64,000 nucleotides of DNA. Origin: a virus. A program made the translations under genes and the position numbers. The notes beneath the pieces were generated by a model, which saw only the letters and a program-made list of their open reading frames with translations, was not told the DNA's origin and did no database searches. This document shows positions 36,077-45,212 of the stretch, piece after piece; position 1 is the stretch's first letter, and every line of letters starts with the position of its first letter. The stretch is from the IMG/VR virus record IMGVR_UViG_3300008120_006169, positions 1-64,000 of that record; one strand, given 5' to 3'.

Positions 36077-37233
36077 ATAGAGTAGTTATTACAGGAGTGG
36101 GTTGCATTACTCCATTGGGCAATAGTTATGATCAAGTTGTTGCTGCCATGTATGCAGGAACATCAGGCATCATTTTTAGTGAAACTCTCCAGGCCAACAC
36201 TGCCAAGGTTGGATTAGGACACAGCAACATCAATGATCAATTTGATCGTTATGATACTGCGGCCACAAGTTTGTTTGCTCGCGCCACCATGCTGGCATAC
36301 CAACAAGCAAAAGCAGATGCAAAAACCAGTGTGGATGGTGTTTACATTGGTACAGGCGCAGGTGCTGCCTACGAAGTGAACAACACCATTCTTGAATTCC
36401 AGGATAAAGGTCGAGTGCGTCCAAACAGTTTGGTATCATCAATGAGCAGTGGCGCAGCCAGTTTTATTGCGTCAAAAGACAACATCACAGGTCCTGTGTT
36501 CACACACACAGCGGCATGTGCTTCCAGCAGTGTGTCTATTGGAGAAGCATACAAAGCCATCAAACATGGCGAGGTCAGCGTTATGGCAGCCGGCGGCGCC
36601 GAATTTTGCCTCAGTCCCATTTTAGTGGACCAATGGCGGGCCATGCGGGCCATGGGCACAAAGTCTGCACCATTCAGTGCCACACGAGATGGCATCATCT
36701 TGGGCGAAGGCAGTGTTGTTTATGTTCTAGAAAGTTTGGATCATGCGCTGGTTCGAAATGCTGTGATACATGCAGAAATTGTGGGATATGGTATCAGTTG
36801 TGGCAGCGAAACTCTAACCAAGCCCAGTGAACAAGGTCAGATCTCTGCCATGCAATCTGCACTGAATGGTATTGATCCAAGTCGTGTGACCTATATCAAC
36901 GCACATGGCACAGGCACACCTGTTGGAGACTTGGTTGAATTAAGTAGTATACAAAAAGTATTTGGCAGTGGCGTTCCCATCAGTTCAACCAAGGCACTGC
37001 ACGGGCACTTGTTGGGCAACTCTGGAGCCATGGAACTGCTGGCTTGTTTGGCTGTGCTAAAAACAAATCAAATTATTCCCAATTGGAATCTAACTGATCC
37101 TGATCCTGCAATTCCTGAAGGTGTGTACCTACCAACTGAGGTTGTTGAGCATGAACAAGATGTGTGTTTGAACAACAGCTTTGCATTTGGTGGTACCAAT
37201 GTGGTGCTGGCATTGACAAAATTTTTAGCATGA
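36073..37233 (+). CDS. Beta-ketoacyl-ACP synthase (FabF/KAS II-like)
   Basis: 386 residues (FabF about 413). N-terminal VVITGVGCITPLGN; active-site Cys149 in TAACASS; His278 in NAHGTGTPVGD; Lys307 and His312 in KALHGHLLGNSGA; and FAFGGTN near the end. All catalytic residues of a Claisen-condensing KS are present. It would extend the chain on the ACP by two carbons using malonyl-ACP. No ketoreductase, dehydratase or enoyl reductase is present, so the host supplies them. ATGA overlaps link it to both neighbours. Confidence 0.95.
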   Translation: MNRVVITGVGCITPLGNSYDQVVAAMYAGTSGIIFSETLQANTAKVGLGHSNINDQFDRYDTAATSLFARATMLAYQQAKADAKTSVDGVYIGTGAGAAYEVNNTILEFQDKGRVRPNSLVSSMSSGAASFIASKDNITGPVFTHTAACASSSVSIGEAYKAIKHGEVSVMAAGGAEFCLSPILVDQWRAMRAMGTKSAPFSATRDGIILGEGSVVYVLESLDHALVRNAVIHAEIVGYGISCGSETLTKPSEQGQISAMQSALNGIDPSRVTYINAHGTGTPVGDLVELSSIQKVFGSGVPISSTKALHGHLLGNSGAMELLACLAVLKTNQIIPNWNLTDPDPAIPEGVYLPTEVVEHEQDVCLNNSFAFGGTNVVLALTKFLA

Positions 37234-37271
37234 AGAAAAAACGTCAATTAACTTATAGAGGAGAACTCCAA

Positions 37272-37658
37272 ATGGATATGGCTACATGGGAAAAACAAGA
37301 AGTGGTGCGACTGCTCAAGGGAGCGCCAGGCACACAATATCAAGAGGCAGATGATGTCAACAAGGCCATCATCCGTGATTGGATCAAGAGCCTGCTACAA
37401 AAAAGTACCATCAAAGTGACCTTTGTCAAAGCAGATGGCACCGATCGCGAAATGCTTTGCACACTCAACTGGGATTTCATTCCCTCAGCTGCAATAACTC
37501 CAGTATTACCAGTGGATGGTATTGTTAAAGAAAGCAAAAAACCGCGCAAGGAACCTGATCCACATAGCCTTCGTGTGTTTGACCTAGAAAAACAAGAATG
37601 GCGCAGTTTCCGTTTTGATCGACTGAAGAAGATCACTGCGGAATTGAAATTCGAATAA
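37272..37658 (+). CDS. WYL_2/DUF2693-like SH3-barrel protein
   Basis: 128 residues from ATG 37272 behind GAGGAG (an ATGA start at 37230 is an alternative). STIKVTFVKADGTDREMLCTLNWDFIP is the DUF2693 pattern and HSLRVFDLEKQEWRSFRFDRL the WYL-like end. This Sm-like barrel is common in tailed phages and may bind nucleic acid. Confidence 0.8.
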   Translation: MDMATWEKQEVVRLLKGAPGTQYQEADDVNKAIIRDWIKSLLQKSTIKVTFVKADGTDREMLCTLNWDFIPSAAITPVLPVDGIVKESKKPRKEPDPHSLRVFDLEKQEWRSFRFDRLKKITAELKFE

Positions 37659-37670
37659 GTAAACACTTAT

Positions 37671-37892
37671 ATGGCCAAACAAGAAGAAACAATCAGTATG
37701 GAAGGAACAGTAGAGGAGATTTTGCCTGCCGCTATGTTTCGCATCAGATTAGATAGCATAGATAATGTGGTGATTGGATACCTGTCAGGGCGTATGCGGA
37801 CCAACAACATCAAAGTTCTTCTTGGCGATCGAGTAGAAATTGTATTCAGCCCATACGATCTATCACGAGGTCGTATCACAAGACGCAAATGA
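37671..37892 (+). CDS. infA: Translation initiation factor IF-1
   Basis: 73 residues (E. coli IF-1 is 72). The S1-type OB fold is clear: ISMEGTVEEILPAAMFRIRLDS, IGYLSGRMRTNNIKVLLGDRVEI and FSPYDLSRGRITRR, each aligning with E. coli IF-1 (PYDLSKGRI). IF-1 fills the ribosomal A site during initiation. A phage copy could shift initiation toward leaderless or weak-site mRNAs, which occur in this genome. It has no clear ribosome site and overlaps the next gene by ATGA. Confidence 0.93.
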   Translation: MAKQEETISMEGTVEEILPAAMFRIRLDSIDNVVIGYLSGRMRTNNIKVLLGDRVEIVFSPYDLSRGRITRRK

Positions 37893-38557
37893 TAGTTTCA
37901 AAAACCAACACAATACCAACTGTAGATGGATTGATCTTGTTGGATTGTTGGGAGCCTGCAGGCGGGCAATTTTTTAAAGACTATTTTTATGCAAATCTCA
38001 TACATCAGTTGCGAGAATACAATTTCAAATGTATAGTCAACAGCCTAACACACAATCGATTTGACTGGAACGATCGGAGTCTGCGTAACACTTTTCAGCG
38101 GTACTGTTGGACTTACAATAATGATCTACGAAACAATCCAACAGAAACACCAACAGACGCAGATCTTTGGGTTGCATTAAATATCTTAAAAAGTTCAGGA
38201 CAACATGAGCAAACATCACATCTTGTGCAACGATATTTGTTAGACAACGAACAAAGTATTTTTTTTAACAATGATGTTGATTTTTTACATCACACTTCCT
38301 TGTTACCGGAGCCTTGTAGACATTGGATAGTGGCCGGGCACAGTTGGCAGATGTGTACTCACAATCATGGCCTGGGGCTTGAAAGATTAGCAAACATAAG
38401 TTATTTTACTGGAATGAATTTTTACGCAACAGAATATAGTTTTTGCAAACTGCATGGTGGCACAGCCATGCGAGAAGACTTTGAAGCAGACTCAATGTCA
38501 TGGGAATTTGTCAAAGGTCTAGGTTATCGATTAATGCCAACAAAGAGGGAACAATAA
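37889..38557 (+). CDS. Conserved phage protein of unknown function (222 aa)
   Basis: 222 residues; GLILLDCWEP near the N-terminus begins a possible Rossmann-like strand order, later RHWIVAGHSWQMCTHNHGLGLERL. Soluble. ATGA overlap with IF-1 and 1-base overlap with the next gene. Not identified. Confidence 0.7.
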   Translation: MIVSKTNTIPTVDGLILLDCWEPAGGQFFKDYFYANLIHQLREYNFKCIVNSLTHNRFDWNDRSLRNTFQRYCWTYNNDLRNNPTETPTDADLWVALNILKSSGQHEQTSHLVQRYLLDNEQSIFFNNDVDFLHHTSLLPEPCRHWIVAGHSWQMCTHNHGLGLERLANISYFTGMNFYATEYSFCKLHGGTAMREDFEADSMSWEFVKGLGYRLMPTKREQ

Positions 38558-39558
38558 TGTCAGTAAAAGAAAGCATACAATATCTTACCGATCAAAAAAA
38601 CGGTCCAAGCTACATAGTTCGCAAATATGGAACCGGCTGGCTTGAAACCATGCCTGATCTCAAAATGTATTATTTGACTGGGATTCCCCAGGCGTTTTAT
38701 GATTCATATGTAGAAACTTGTTTCAACAGTGTGGTCAAAACTGCAATAGAGTCTGATGATGCTGATGCGTCAAGAAAAATTAGCAAAATAAACGACATGA
38801 CATACAAGTACCGCCGAGAAAAGTTTTTCTTTCCTCCATTTGTGATGTGTGACACCGGCGATGTTACTGTGGGCAACAATCGACTGGCAGCGTTGATCTT
38901 GAATGGATTGCCAGCTGAAAATATTCCAGTAATTGTGTACGGTACTCCTAAATCAAATTTTACGCAATGGGGACCTGGTACGTTGATCGAGTCAACTGAA
39001 CATTTTGAACAGATGTTGGGACTAGACAATGTTGACCATGGAATAGAAATGCATTTTGATGATGTGGCTCAACAAATGCGCCTGGACCGTACAATTGTTC
39101 GTCATACCAAATACGATCCAGAATACATTCCTCAGTTTTTACAAACACAGTTGGCCACGGGCATGCAAATACAAACCTGGTGGCGTCGTTTTTGTAAAGA
39201 CTGGACTGAACAAAAACCCACACCCATCACCATCGAAGTGCATTGCACTGAAGAAACTGTGCCATTGATTAGATACAATCCAGAAGTTTGGAAAGTAAAT
39301 TTTGTGCATCGAAAACCACAAGAGTGGAGTTTTAGTTATGGCATGTTGTTGGGGCAGTGGAACAGAGATTCAGTTAGATTGAAAAACGAACCTGTACAAG
39401 CATGGGTCTACAACATTGAAGAACCACTGGATTTAGAAAAACTAGTACCTTGGGTGGACCCACAAAAAAGTTGTTATAAAACCCCTAACGAAAAACTGGT
39501 GTTTTTTTACACTGGCGAAATAACTGAGATTGCAGAAATTGCCGACATTGCAAAATAA
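38557..39558 (+). CDS. ParB-like domain protein
   Basis: 333 residues. GDVTVGNNRLAALILNGLPAENIPVIVYG (about 101-129) matches the ParB/Spo0J G(E/N)xRxxA core. The rest, including a repeated TEI/AEIAD tail, has no known motif. Possibly modulates DNA or phage packaging; function open. Second ParB-like protein of the window. Confidence 0.65.
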   Translation: MSVKESIQYLTDQKNGPSYIVRKYGTGWLETMPDLKMYYLTGIPQAFYDSYVETCFNSVVKTAIESDDADASRKISKINDMTYKYRREKFFFPPFVMCDTGDVTVGNNRLAALILNGLPAENIPVIVYGTPKSNFTQWGPGTLIESTEHFEQMLGLDNVDHGIEMHFDDVAQQMRLDRTIVRHTKYDPEYIPQFLQTQLATGMQIQTWWRRFCKDWTEQKPTPITIEVHCTEETVPLIRYNPEVWKVNFVHRKPQEWSFSYGMLLGQWNRDSVRLKNEPVQAWVYNIEEPLDLEKLVPWVDPQKSCYKTPNEKLVFFYTGEITEIAEIADIAK

Positions 39559-39566
39559 ATAAGTTT

Positions 39567-40115
39567 ATGGAAATTCGCAATCACATCAATCTTGTAGAAG
39601 CAAGCACACGTCCGGCAAAACTGGAAACCACTCCTTTGCCCTACGGCATCAAGGATCTTGAGCCTGTGATGAGCCGAGCCACAATAGACTATCACTTTGA
39701 CCACTTGGCCAAAGGCTATGCAAAGCGTTACAACGCAGGAGAAGGCAATGCGGATTTTAATCGTGCTGGCAGTTTTTTACACAATAAGTTCTTCCCTCAG
39801 CTTAGGGCTCCTAAAGCTACCAACCGTCCCCGCGGCGCAGTACTCGCGTTGATAGAAGAAAAATTTAAAACTTGGGAAGACTTCAAGGAGCAGTTCAAAG
39901 AAACTGCCATGAAGATCCAAGGATCAGGTTGGGTGTATTTGAGTACTGGTGGTGACATCAAGACCATCGCCAATCATGCTGTACGCACAGACATCTGCTG
40001 TTTGGTAGACTGGTGGGAACATGCATGGGCGTTAGATTATCAAGCGGACAAAGAAGGTTATCTCAACAACGTGTGGAAGATAATCAACTGGGACGTTTGC
40101 AACGAAAGACTATAA
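39567..40115 (+). CDS. sodB: Iron-type superoxide dismutase
   Basis: 182 residues. N-terminal [33 protein letters not shown] and metal ligands His43, His72 (SFLHNKFF), Asp148 and His152 (DWWEH) define Fe/Mn SOD; the pattern favours Fe but metal choice cannot be certain. It converts superoxide to O2 and H2O2 in the cytoplasm, protecting iron enzymes. Ends in a 1-base overlap with the Fe-S carrier gene. Confidence 0.92.
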   Translation: MEIRNHINLVEASTRPAKLETTPLPYGIKDLEPVMSRATIDYHFDHLAKGYAKRYNAGEGNADFNRAGSFLHNKFFPQLRAPKATNRPRGAVLALIEEKFKTWEDFKEQFKETAMKIQGSGWVYLSTGGDIKTIANHAVRTDICCLVDWWEHAWALDYQADKEGYLNNVWKIINWDVCNERL

Positions 40116-40435
40116 TGAATTTAGAAACTGGTGCTGTGTCAAAATTACGCGAACTGATTGCTGAAGAAAATAACCCTAATCTCATGCTCAGAGTGTTTGT
40201 GCAGGGCGGCGGCTGTTCAGGATTCAGTTATGGATTCACATTTGAAGAAACCAAAAACGAAGATGATTTTGACTTTGCATATGATGAAGTCAAGGTAGTT
40301 GTGGATGCTATGAGCATGCAATATCTCAACGGCGCATCAATTGACTACAAAGAAGATTTGATGAGTGCCAGTTTTGTAATCAACAATCCACAGGCTTCTT
40401 CAACCTGTGGTTGTGGATCTAGCTTTGCAGTTTAG
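40115..40435 (+). CDS. A-type iron-sulfur carrier (ErpA/IscA/HesB family)
   Basis: 106 residues from ATG 40115. The three conserved cysteines are in GGCSGF (Cys34) and STCGCG (Cys98, Cys100). It passes [2Fe-2S]/[4Fe-4S] clusters to target proteins; the two radical SAM enzymes in this window are possible clients. Co-translated with SOD. Confidence 0.92.
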   Translation: MNLETGAVSKLRELIAEENNPNLMLRVFVQGGGCSGFSYGFTFEETKNEDDFDFAYDEVKVVVDAMSMQYLNGASIDYKEDLMSASFVINNPQASSTCGCGSSFAV

Positions 40436-40664
40436 ATCGATTTTTTGGGTTTGATGCCCAAGCCTTATACTGCAACAGAATTGAACTGTTTTTGGCCCAC
40501 ACAGGAACACCACCATCACCTTGCAGTATGTAAAGAAATAATGGGACGTTGGGTATAATTTCATTATACTGAGCTGCGTTCTTGGTCACCTGTTCAAACA
40601 CCTTGTCTTTTGTGCTGTCATCAAGCGCATGAAATTTCTGTGTAAGTTCTTGTATGGTAAACAT
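40419..40664 (-). CDS. Conserved phage protein (81 aa)
   Basis: 81 residues from ATG 40664 behind AAGGAA. N-terminal helical [20 protein letters not shown]-terminal [19 protein letters not shown]. Overlaps the Fe-S carrier end by 17 bases (converging) and follows the tail-fibre gene on the minus strand. Confidence 0.7.
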   Translation of the reverse strand: MFTIQELTQKFHALDDSTKDKVFEQVTKNAAQYNEIIPNVPLFLYILQGDGGVPVWAKNSSILLQYKAWASNPKNRSKLQS

Positions 40665-40665
40665 A

Positions 40666-42873
40666 TTATTCCTTGTAATCAATAGTACTGGTCTTTTTAA
40701 TTTTCTTTACAATATAACCAATGGCTTTGTTAACTGCAAGACCCACAGTCACACATGCCCATCCTCCAATGCTGAATGGAATGTTGTGCCCAGCACGTCG
40801 AGCAATTTCTTTAGAGAATGCGCCACCGATGACTCGTGCTAGTGATATGGCCAACTGCTGACTCAATCGTTGTTGTTCATCAGCGGTTTTCCAGAATAAC
40901 AATTTAGGCAACATGGGTCGACCTTGCCCTTTGACATATTGTACAAGTACATCAGCCCAGGCTCTGTAGCCACGATAAGACACAAAATCATTTTGATACA
41001 ACCATAAACCATAGGCTTGGTCGTATTCAAATATTTCTTTTTCCATGTAGCCAAGTTCGTACAGTGCTGTACAGATCACTTTGCCACCACCACCTCCTCC
41101 ACCACCGTCCCAACCGCCATACCCATCTCCGCCGCCACTTGGTGGAGGAGGTGGTGGTAATTCTTCAAAATCTGCTGGCAATGGATTTGTTCCAAGGCCA
41201 AGATAATTTGCAAACACCGGACTGGTTGATGCAATTGTTGGTACCCATTCGCCGTTTATTTTTATAAATTTTTTCTTAGCCAAGCGCCATAGTCCAGTAT
41301 ATTTTACAAAAGTTTTGGTCACTGGATTCCATGTGCCAGCAGTTTTTACATGTATGTCCGGCACTTCAAACACAAATACCGCATAGCCGTTTCTGCCATT
41401 TCCTTCAAGATTGCCAACAACGGCTTGAGACTGTCCACCTAATGCAACACCTGCTCGATAATAAATGTTGGTTGTGCCACCAGGAGTTCTACCCGAAGGA
41501 TTTTGCACTTCAATTCCAGTGCTGCCACCAAATGATCCTGATGTGCCGCCGTCGCCGCCTGCACCTGGGGATGCACCACCACGGCCACCTGTGATGCCGC
41601 CACCGCCTCCGCCGCAGCCACCGCCATTATAATACACTCTGCTGGTGCCATTTTGACCAGCAAAAAATCCTGCGGCATTCTGACCGCGTGCGCCCGGAGC
41701 ACTAGCACCTGCACTGGTGATACCACCAGCTCCGCCTCCGCCTCCGCCACCGGCTGCACCAATTATCACATCATTCTTTAAAATTATTGTAGCGCCGCCG
41801 CCACCCCCGGCTCCGCCACCACCTGCTATTCCATCACCGCCCCGGGCACCGGCATAATTAACACCAGATCCAATAACTAATGCAACGGCGCCTCGTTTGC
41901 CGGTAGCAGCAGTTGACACTATTCTAATAGTTCTATTGCCAGCTGTAACAATAACTCCCACAGTCCAGGGAATTTGTGGATCATAACTGAATGCCGCAAA
42001 TTCACCATCTACATAAAAATCTGCTCGTCCATTAGAGCATATGGTAAATTGATAGTTGCCAGTCGACGGAAATGCCACGGTATATGTTCTGTCAAACACT
42101 GATGCCGAAGGCGGGTCTACCCAAACTCCGTAATTGTTTAAAAATGTGCAGTAGGTCGGACTGAATTCACGATAAACAGGTGGGGAGGCAGTGTTAGTAA
42201 CAGTGTTAAAAAGACTCGATGTAAGTAAACCAGCACCAGCTTCGCCGCCTGGTGTTATTCCAGAGGCCAATGCAGTGACGCCGCCGGCACCACCACCTTG
42301 TCCTACTGCAACATCAAGTATGTCACCTTCGTTGATGGTAAAATTAACCTGTGCATACGCACCGCCGCCGCCGGTGCCGCCTACTGCTGCGCCACTTGTG
42401 TACGTGGTATAATCAAAATCGTAAACTTTCACAAAATACGGAGACTGTACTCCATTTTGTGTGTATATTGTTACGCCTTGAAACGTTGTTGGGTTAGCCA
42501 GGATTGTGGGTGGTGGATTATTAAGTCTGGCTGGATTTGGTGCAGGTGGCGGTGGCGGAACTGGAGAACCATAAACTATAATTCCATTTATTACCACAAC
42601 CCATGCTATTGGGTAATAGGTTTCTGGTCCTTCGTTAAAAACGTTATAACCAAGTTCATAATAACCAGATTTATTTGGTATCAGTGGACCAAACCAAGGA
42701 TCCTGCTGAATATCGCCTTGATAACTGGTTGTAAATGACCCAGTTGGCGCCCTAGCGCCGCCTGCACCACCACCGCCCCACAAGTATGCAGTCACAGGCA
42801 CAGCGTTGCCATGCACCCAGGTCAATCTCTGGACAAACCCAGTGTACCCTGCTTCTCTTATTACTTCTGCCAT
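40666..42873 (-). CDS. Glycine-rich tail fibre / adhesin protein
   Basis: 735 residues. Long poly-Gly stretches (for example GGGGAGGGGG around 355-365) alternate with variable loops, as in the receptor-binding domains of T-even adhesins. A PA14-like segment (VFDRTYTVAFPSTGNYQFTI, ADFYVDGEFAAF) lies near 265-320. The last 200 residues include KVICTALYELGYMEKEIFEYDQAYG, a tail-fibre end motif. It probably binds the host surface. Starts 3 bases after the fibre gene stop on the same strand. Confidence 0.85.
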   Translation of the reverse strand: MAEVIREAGYTGFVQRLTWVHGNAVPVTAYLWGGGGAGGARAPTGSFTTSYQGDIQQDPWFGPLIPNKSGYYELGYNVFNEGPETYYPIAWVVVINGIIVYGSPVPPPPPAPNPARLNNPPPTILANPTTFQGVTIYTQNGVQSPYFVKVYDFDYTTYTSGAAVGGTGGGGAYAQVNFTINEGDILDVAVGQGGGAGGVTALASGITPGGEAGAGLLTSSLFNTVTNTASPPVYREFSPTYCTFLNNYGVWVDPPSASVFDRTYTVAFPSTGNYQFTICSNGRADFYVDGEFAAFSYDPQIPWTVGVIVTAGNRTIRIVSTAATGKRGAVALVIGSGVNYAGARGGDGIAGGGGAGGGGGATIILKNDVIIGAAGGGGGGGAGGITSAGASAPGARGQNAAGFFAGQNGTSRVYYNGGGCGGGGGGITGGRGGASPGAGGDGGTSGSFGGSTGIEVQNPSGRTPGGTTNIYYRAGVALGGQSQAVVGNLEGNGRNGYAVFVFEVPDIHVKTAGTWNPVTKTFVKYTGLWRLAKKKFIKINGEWVPTIASTSPVFANYLGLGTNPLPADFEELPPPPPPSGGGDGYGGWDGGGGGGGGKVICTALYELGYMEKEIFEYDQAYGLWLYQNDFVSYRGYRAWADVLVQYVKGQGRPMLPKLLFWKTADEQQRLSQQLAISLARVIGGAFSKEIARRAGHNIPFSIGGWACVTVGLAVNKAIGYIVKKIKKTSTIDYKE

Positions 42874-42876
42874 ATA

Positions 42877-45144
42877 TTAAATTTGATACCAAACGTCGCC
42901 GTCATTACCACCAGTTGGAAGATCAAACGAAATGTATCTTACACCATAGCCATTGCTGTTTGTTGCAATACTGAGTGTGAGATCAGATGCCAAGTTGCCG
43001 CCTCCAGCCAGCCCATTGCCTGTATTGATAGCTCTAGTTAATGGAGGAACCCCTAGACTTGTTCTTGCGGCTGCTGCTGTGGCTCCATTTGTTCCACCAG
43101 ATTCGATAGGTATTGGTGCAGTCAATGTAGTTATGTAGCCGCCAGTGATGGCCACACTATTGGCATTTTGAGTGGCCATTGTCCCTACTGTAGTAGTAGC
43201 GCCAGACTCTAACTGCAATGCAGTTCTTGCACCGGCCGCAGTGGTGGCACCTGTACCACCATTTAGAAGAGACAGTGGGAAATCAGGAATGCCAAGAGCT
43301 GCTCTAGCATTGCCTGCTGTGGACGCTCCGGTACCGCCATTGGGAATTGTCAATGGAGTGATACCAGTAATAGAACCGCCTTCAATAGTTACTGCATTGG
43401 CATTTTGAGTGGCCATGGTGCCTACGTTTGTGGTAGCACCAGTTTCCAATCCCAAATTACTTCTAGCGCCGGCCGAGTCTGATGCACCGGTGCCACCTTG
43501 TGCAATTGACAACGGAGTGATGCCTGTGATGGTACCGCCAGTGATGGTGATGTTTGACGAATTTTGAGTGGCCATGGTACCAAGGCCCAAATTGGTTCTG
43601 GCTTGCACCTCAGTGGTTGCGCCAGTTCCGCCAGATACAATTGCAATAGCACTGATACCGCTTATTTGACCACCAGTAATAGTGACATTGTCAGAAGCCT
43701 GTGTGGCCATGCTGTTAAGACCCAGATTAATTCGAGCATTAACATTACTGGTTGCACCAGTTCCGCCGCTGGCAATAGGCAATGGTGTTGCTAAACTTTG
43801 TATGGTTACACCTTCAATTGCACCACCAGTGATTGCAACTGCATTGGACTGCTGAATAGCAATAGTACCAAGTCCAAGATTGTCTCTAGCAGAAACAACG
43901 TCGAATCCCCCAGTACCACCTGCACTTATGGCCAATGGAGTGATGCCTGTAATTGTACCACCTGTGATGTTTACAGCAGTGGAATTTTGTGTGGATATTG
44001 TTCCTAGTCCCAAATTGGTTCTGGCGCCAGCTGCGGTACTTGCCCCAGTGCCGCCATCGGCCACTGCCAAGTCAATAATGCCAGTTATCTCGCCACCTGA
44101 AATTGCAACTGCGTTGGCATCTTGTTGTGATACTGATCCAAGTCCTAAACTGGATCTAGCTGTGGCAGCAGTGTTTCCGCCGGTGCCGCCATCAATAATA
44201 GCCAGTGGAGTGATACCTGTTATTGTTCCACCAGTGATTGCAATAGCGTTGGCATTTTGCTGACTGGCTGTTCCCAAGTTACCAGTTACACTGTAAACAA
44301 ACCCAGTGGTGGCCAATTGAGTGTTGGCTGTGCCTACCACTGCGGTTGGTGCTGTGGGCACTCCCAAAAATGCTGGACTTACTTTTTCGCCTTGAACAAA
44401 AGCAGTAGTGGCCAACTGCGAAGTGTTGGTTCCAGCGGCTGCGGTAGGCGCAGTGGGAATCCCAACCAACGCTGGACTGTCTTTTTGATTTTGCACAAAC
44501 TCAGTGGTAGCCAATTGAGTGTTGTTAGACACATTTGCTGGTGTTGGTGCAGTGGGTATGCCTGCAAAGGCTGGTCCAGCAGTTACAAATGCTGTGGTTG
44601 CAATCTGTGTGGTTGCTGTACCCGATGAGGCAGTGGGTGCTGTGGGCACACCACTCAATTGTGGACTGTTGGAAACAAATGCTGTGGTTGCAATCTGTGT
44701 GGTTGCTGTGCCAGCCGCAGCAGTAGGAGCAGTGGGCACGCCACTTAATTGTGGACTGTTGGAAACAAATGCAGTGGTTGCTAATTGTGTGTTGGCTGTG
44801 CCGGCAGCGGCTGTGGGTGCTGTGGGAACTCCAGTAAAAGCAGGACTGATTTTTTGAGCTTGCACATAATCTTGGCTGGCCAATGCAGTGAAAGTATTGC
44901 CAGAACTGTATACAGAAATAACATCAGTACTGGAATTGTACCAAAGTTGTCCTAAAATTGGTTGCAATGGTCCAGTATCATTGGCAAAGTTTTCCAACAA
45001 AAACACATAGTTTTCGTTTTCTGCCGTGCCATAACTAGACACAGCACGACCTACTAGATTCAAACTAGTGCTAGTGGTGTTAATAGTGCCGTCTGGGACC
45101 ACAGCAATTGTTTGTCCTCTGCTGTTATTGATGATATATGACAT
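42877..45144 (-). CDS. Long tail fibre protein with two kinds of tandem repeats
   Basis: 755 residues. The N-terminal region (about 1-95: INNSRGQTIAVVPDGTIN, GQLWYNSST) is the virion attachment type seen in T4-like fibres. Eight units of about 25 residues follow (pattern GVPTAPTAAAGTANTQLATTAFV), then about ten 40-residue units (ITGGTITGITPLAI, GGTGATTAAGARTNLGLG). Such repeats build triple beta helices. The repeats may allow length variation by recombination. Confidence 0.9.
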   Translation of the reverse strand: MSYIINNSRGQTIAVVPDGTINTTSTSLNLVGRAVSSYGTAENENYVFLLENFANDTGPLQPILGQLWYNSSTDVISVYSSGNTFTALASQDYVQAQKISPAFTGVPTAPTAAAGTANTQLATTAFVSNSPQLSGVPTAPTAAAGTATTQIATTAFVSNSPQLSGVPTAPTASSGTATTQIATTAFVTAGPAFAGIPTAPTPANVSNNTQLATTEFVQNQKDSPALVGIPTAPTAAAGTNTSQLATTAFVQGEKVSPAFLGVPTAPTAVVGTANTQLATTGFVYSVTGNLGTASQQNANAIAITGGTITGITPLAIIDGGTGGNTAATARSSLGLGSVSQQDANAVAISGGEITGIIDLAVADGGTGASTAAGARTNLGLGTISTQNSTAVNITGGTITGITPLAISAGGTGGFDVVSARDNLGLGTIAIQQSNAVAITGGAIEGVTIQSLATPLPIASGGTGATSNVNARINLGLNSMATQASDNVTITGGQISGISAIAIVSGGTGATTEVQARTNLGLGTMATQNSSNITITGGTITGITPLSIAQGGTGASDSAGARSNLGLETGATTNVGTMATQNANAVTIEGGSITGITPLTIPNGGTGASTAGNARAALGIPDFPLSLLNGGTGATTAAGARTALQLESGATTTVGTMATQNANSVAITGGYITTLTAPIPIESGGTNGATAAAARTSLGVPPLTRAINTGNGLAGGGNLASDLTLSIATNSNGYGVRYISFDLPTGGNDGDVWYQI
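43020..44860 (-). repeat. Protein-coding tandem repeats of the tail fibre
   Basis: Two repeat arrays inside the fibre gene: a 40-residue unit (about 43020-44280) and a 25-residue unit (about 44290-44860). They are imperfect and in frame; they are not CRISPR repeats. Confidence 0.85.
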
Positions 45145-45163
45145 TGTTTACTCCGAGCTGGTG

Positions 45164-45171
45164 TATTTAGC
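45164..45171 (-). promoter_or_regulatory. Late-type promoter GCTAAATA for the minus-strand fibres
   Basis: 19 bases before ATG 45144; paired divergently with the element at 45187. Confidence 0.5.
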
Positions 45172-45186
45172 GGTGCACAGAGTTTT

Positions 45187-45194
45187 GGTAAATA
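45187..45194 (+). promoter_or_regulatory. Late-type promoter GGTAAATA for the plus-strand fibres
   Basis: 18 bases before ATG 45213. With 45164-45171 it forms a 70-base divergent late control region. Confidence 0.5.
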
Positions 45195-45212
45195 GCTTAC
45201 TAGGACTGGATT

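Noticed and set aside
40666-42873. PE-PGRS or silk-like bacterial gene
   Set aside because: The glycine runs occur in a fibre gene cluster with conserved phage fibre ends, so a tail adhesin fits better.
44257-44857. Open frames antisense to the tail fibre gene
   Set aside because: They arise from the low-complexity, stop-poor repeats of the fibre gene and have no ribosome sites or sensible sequence.
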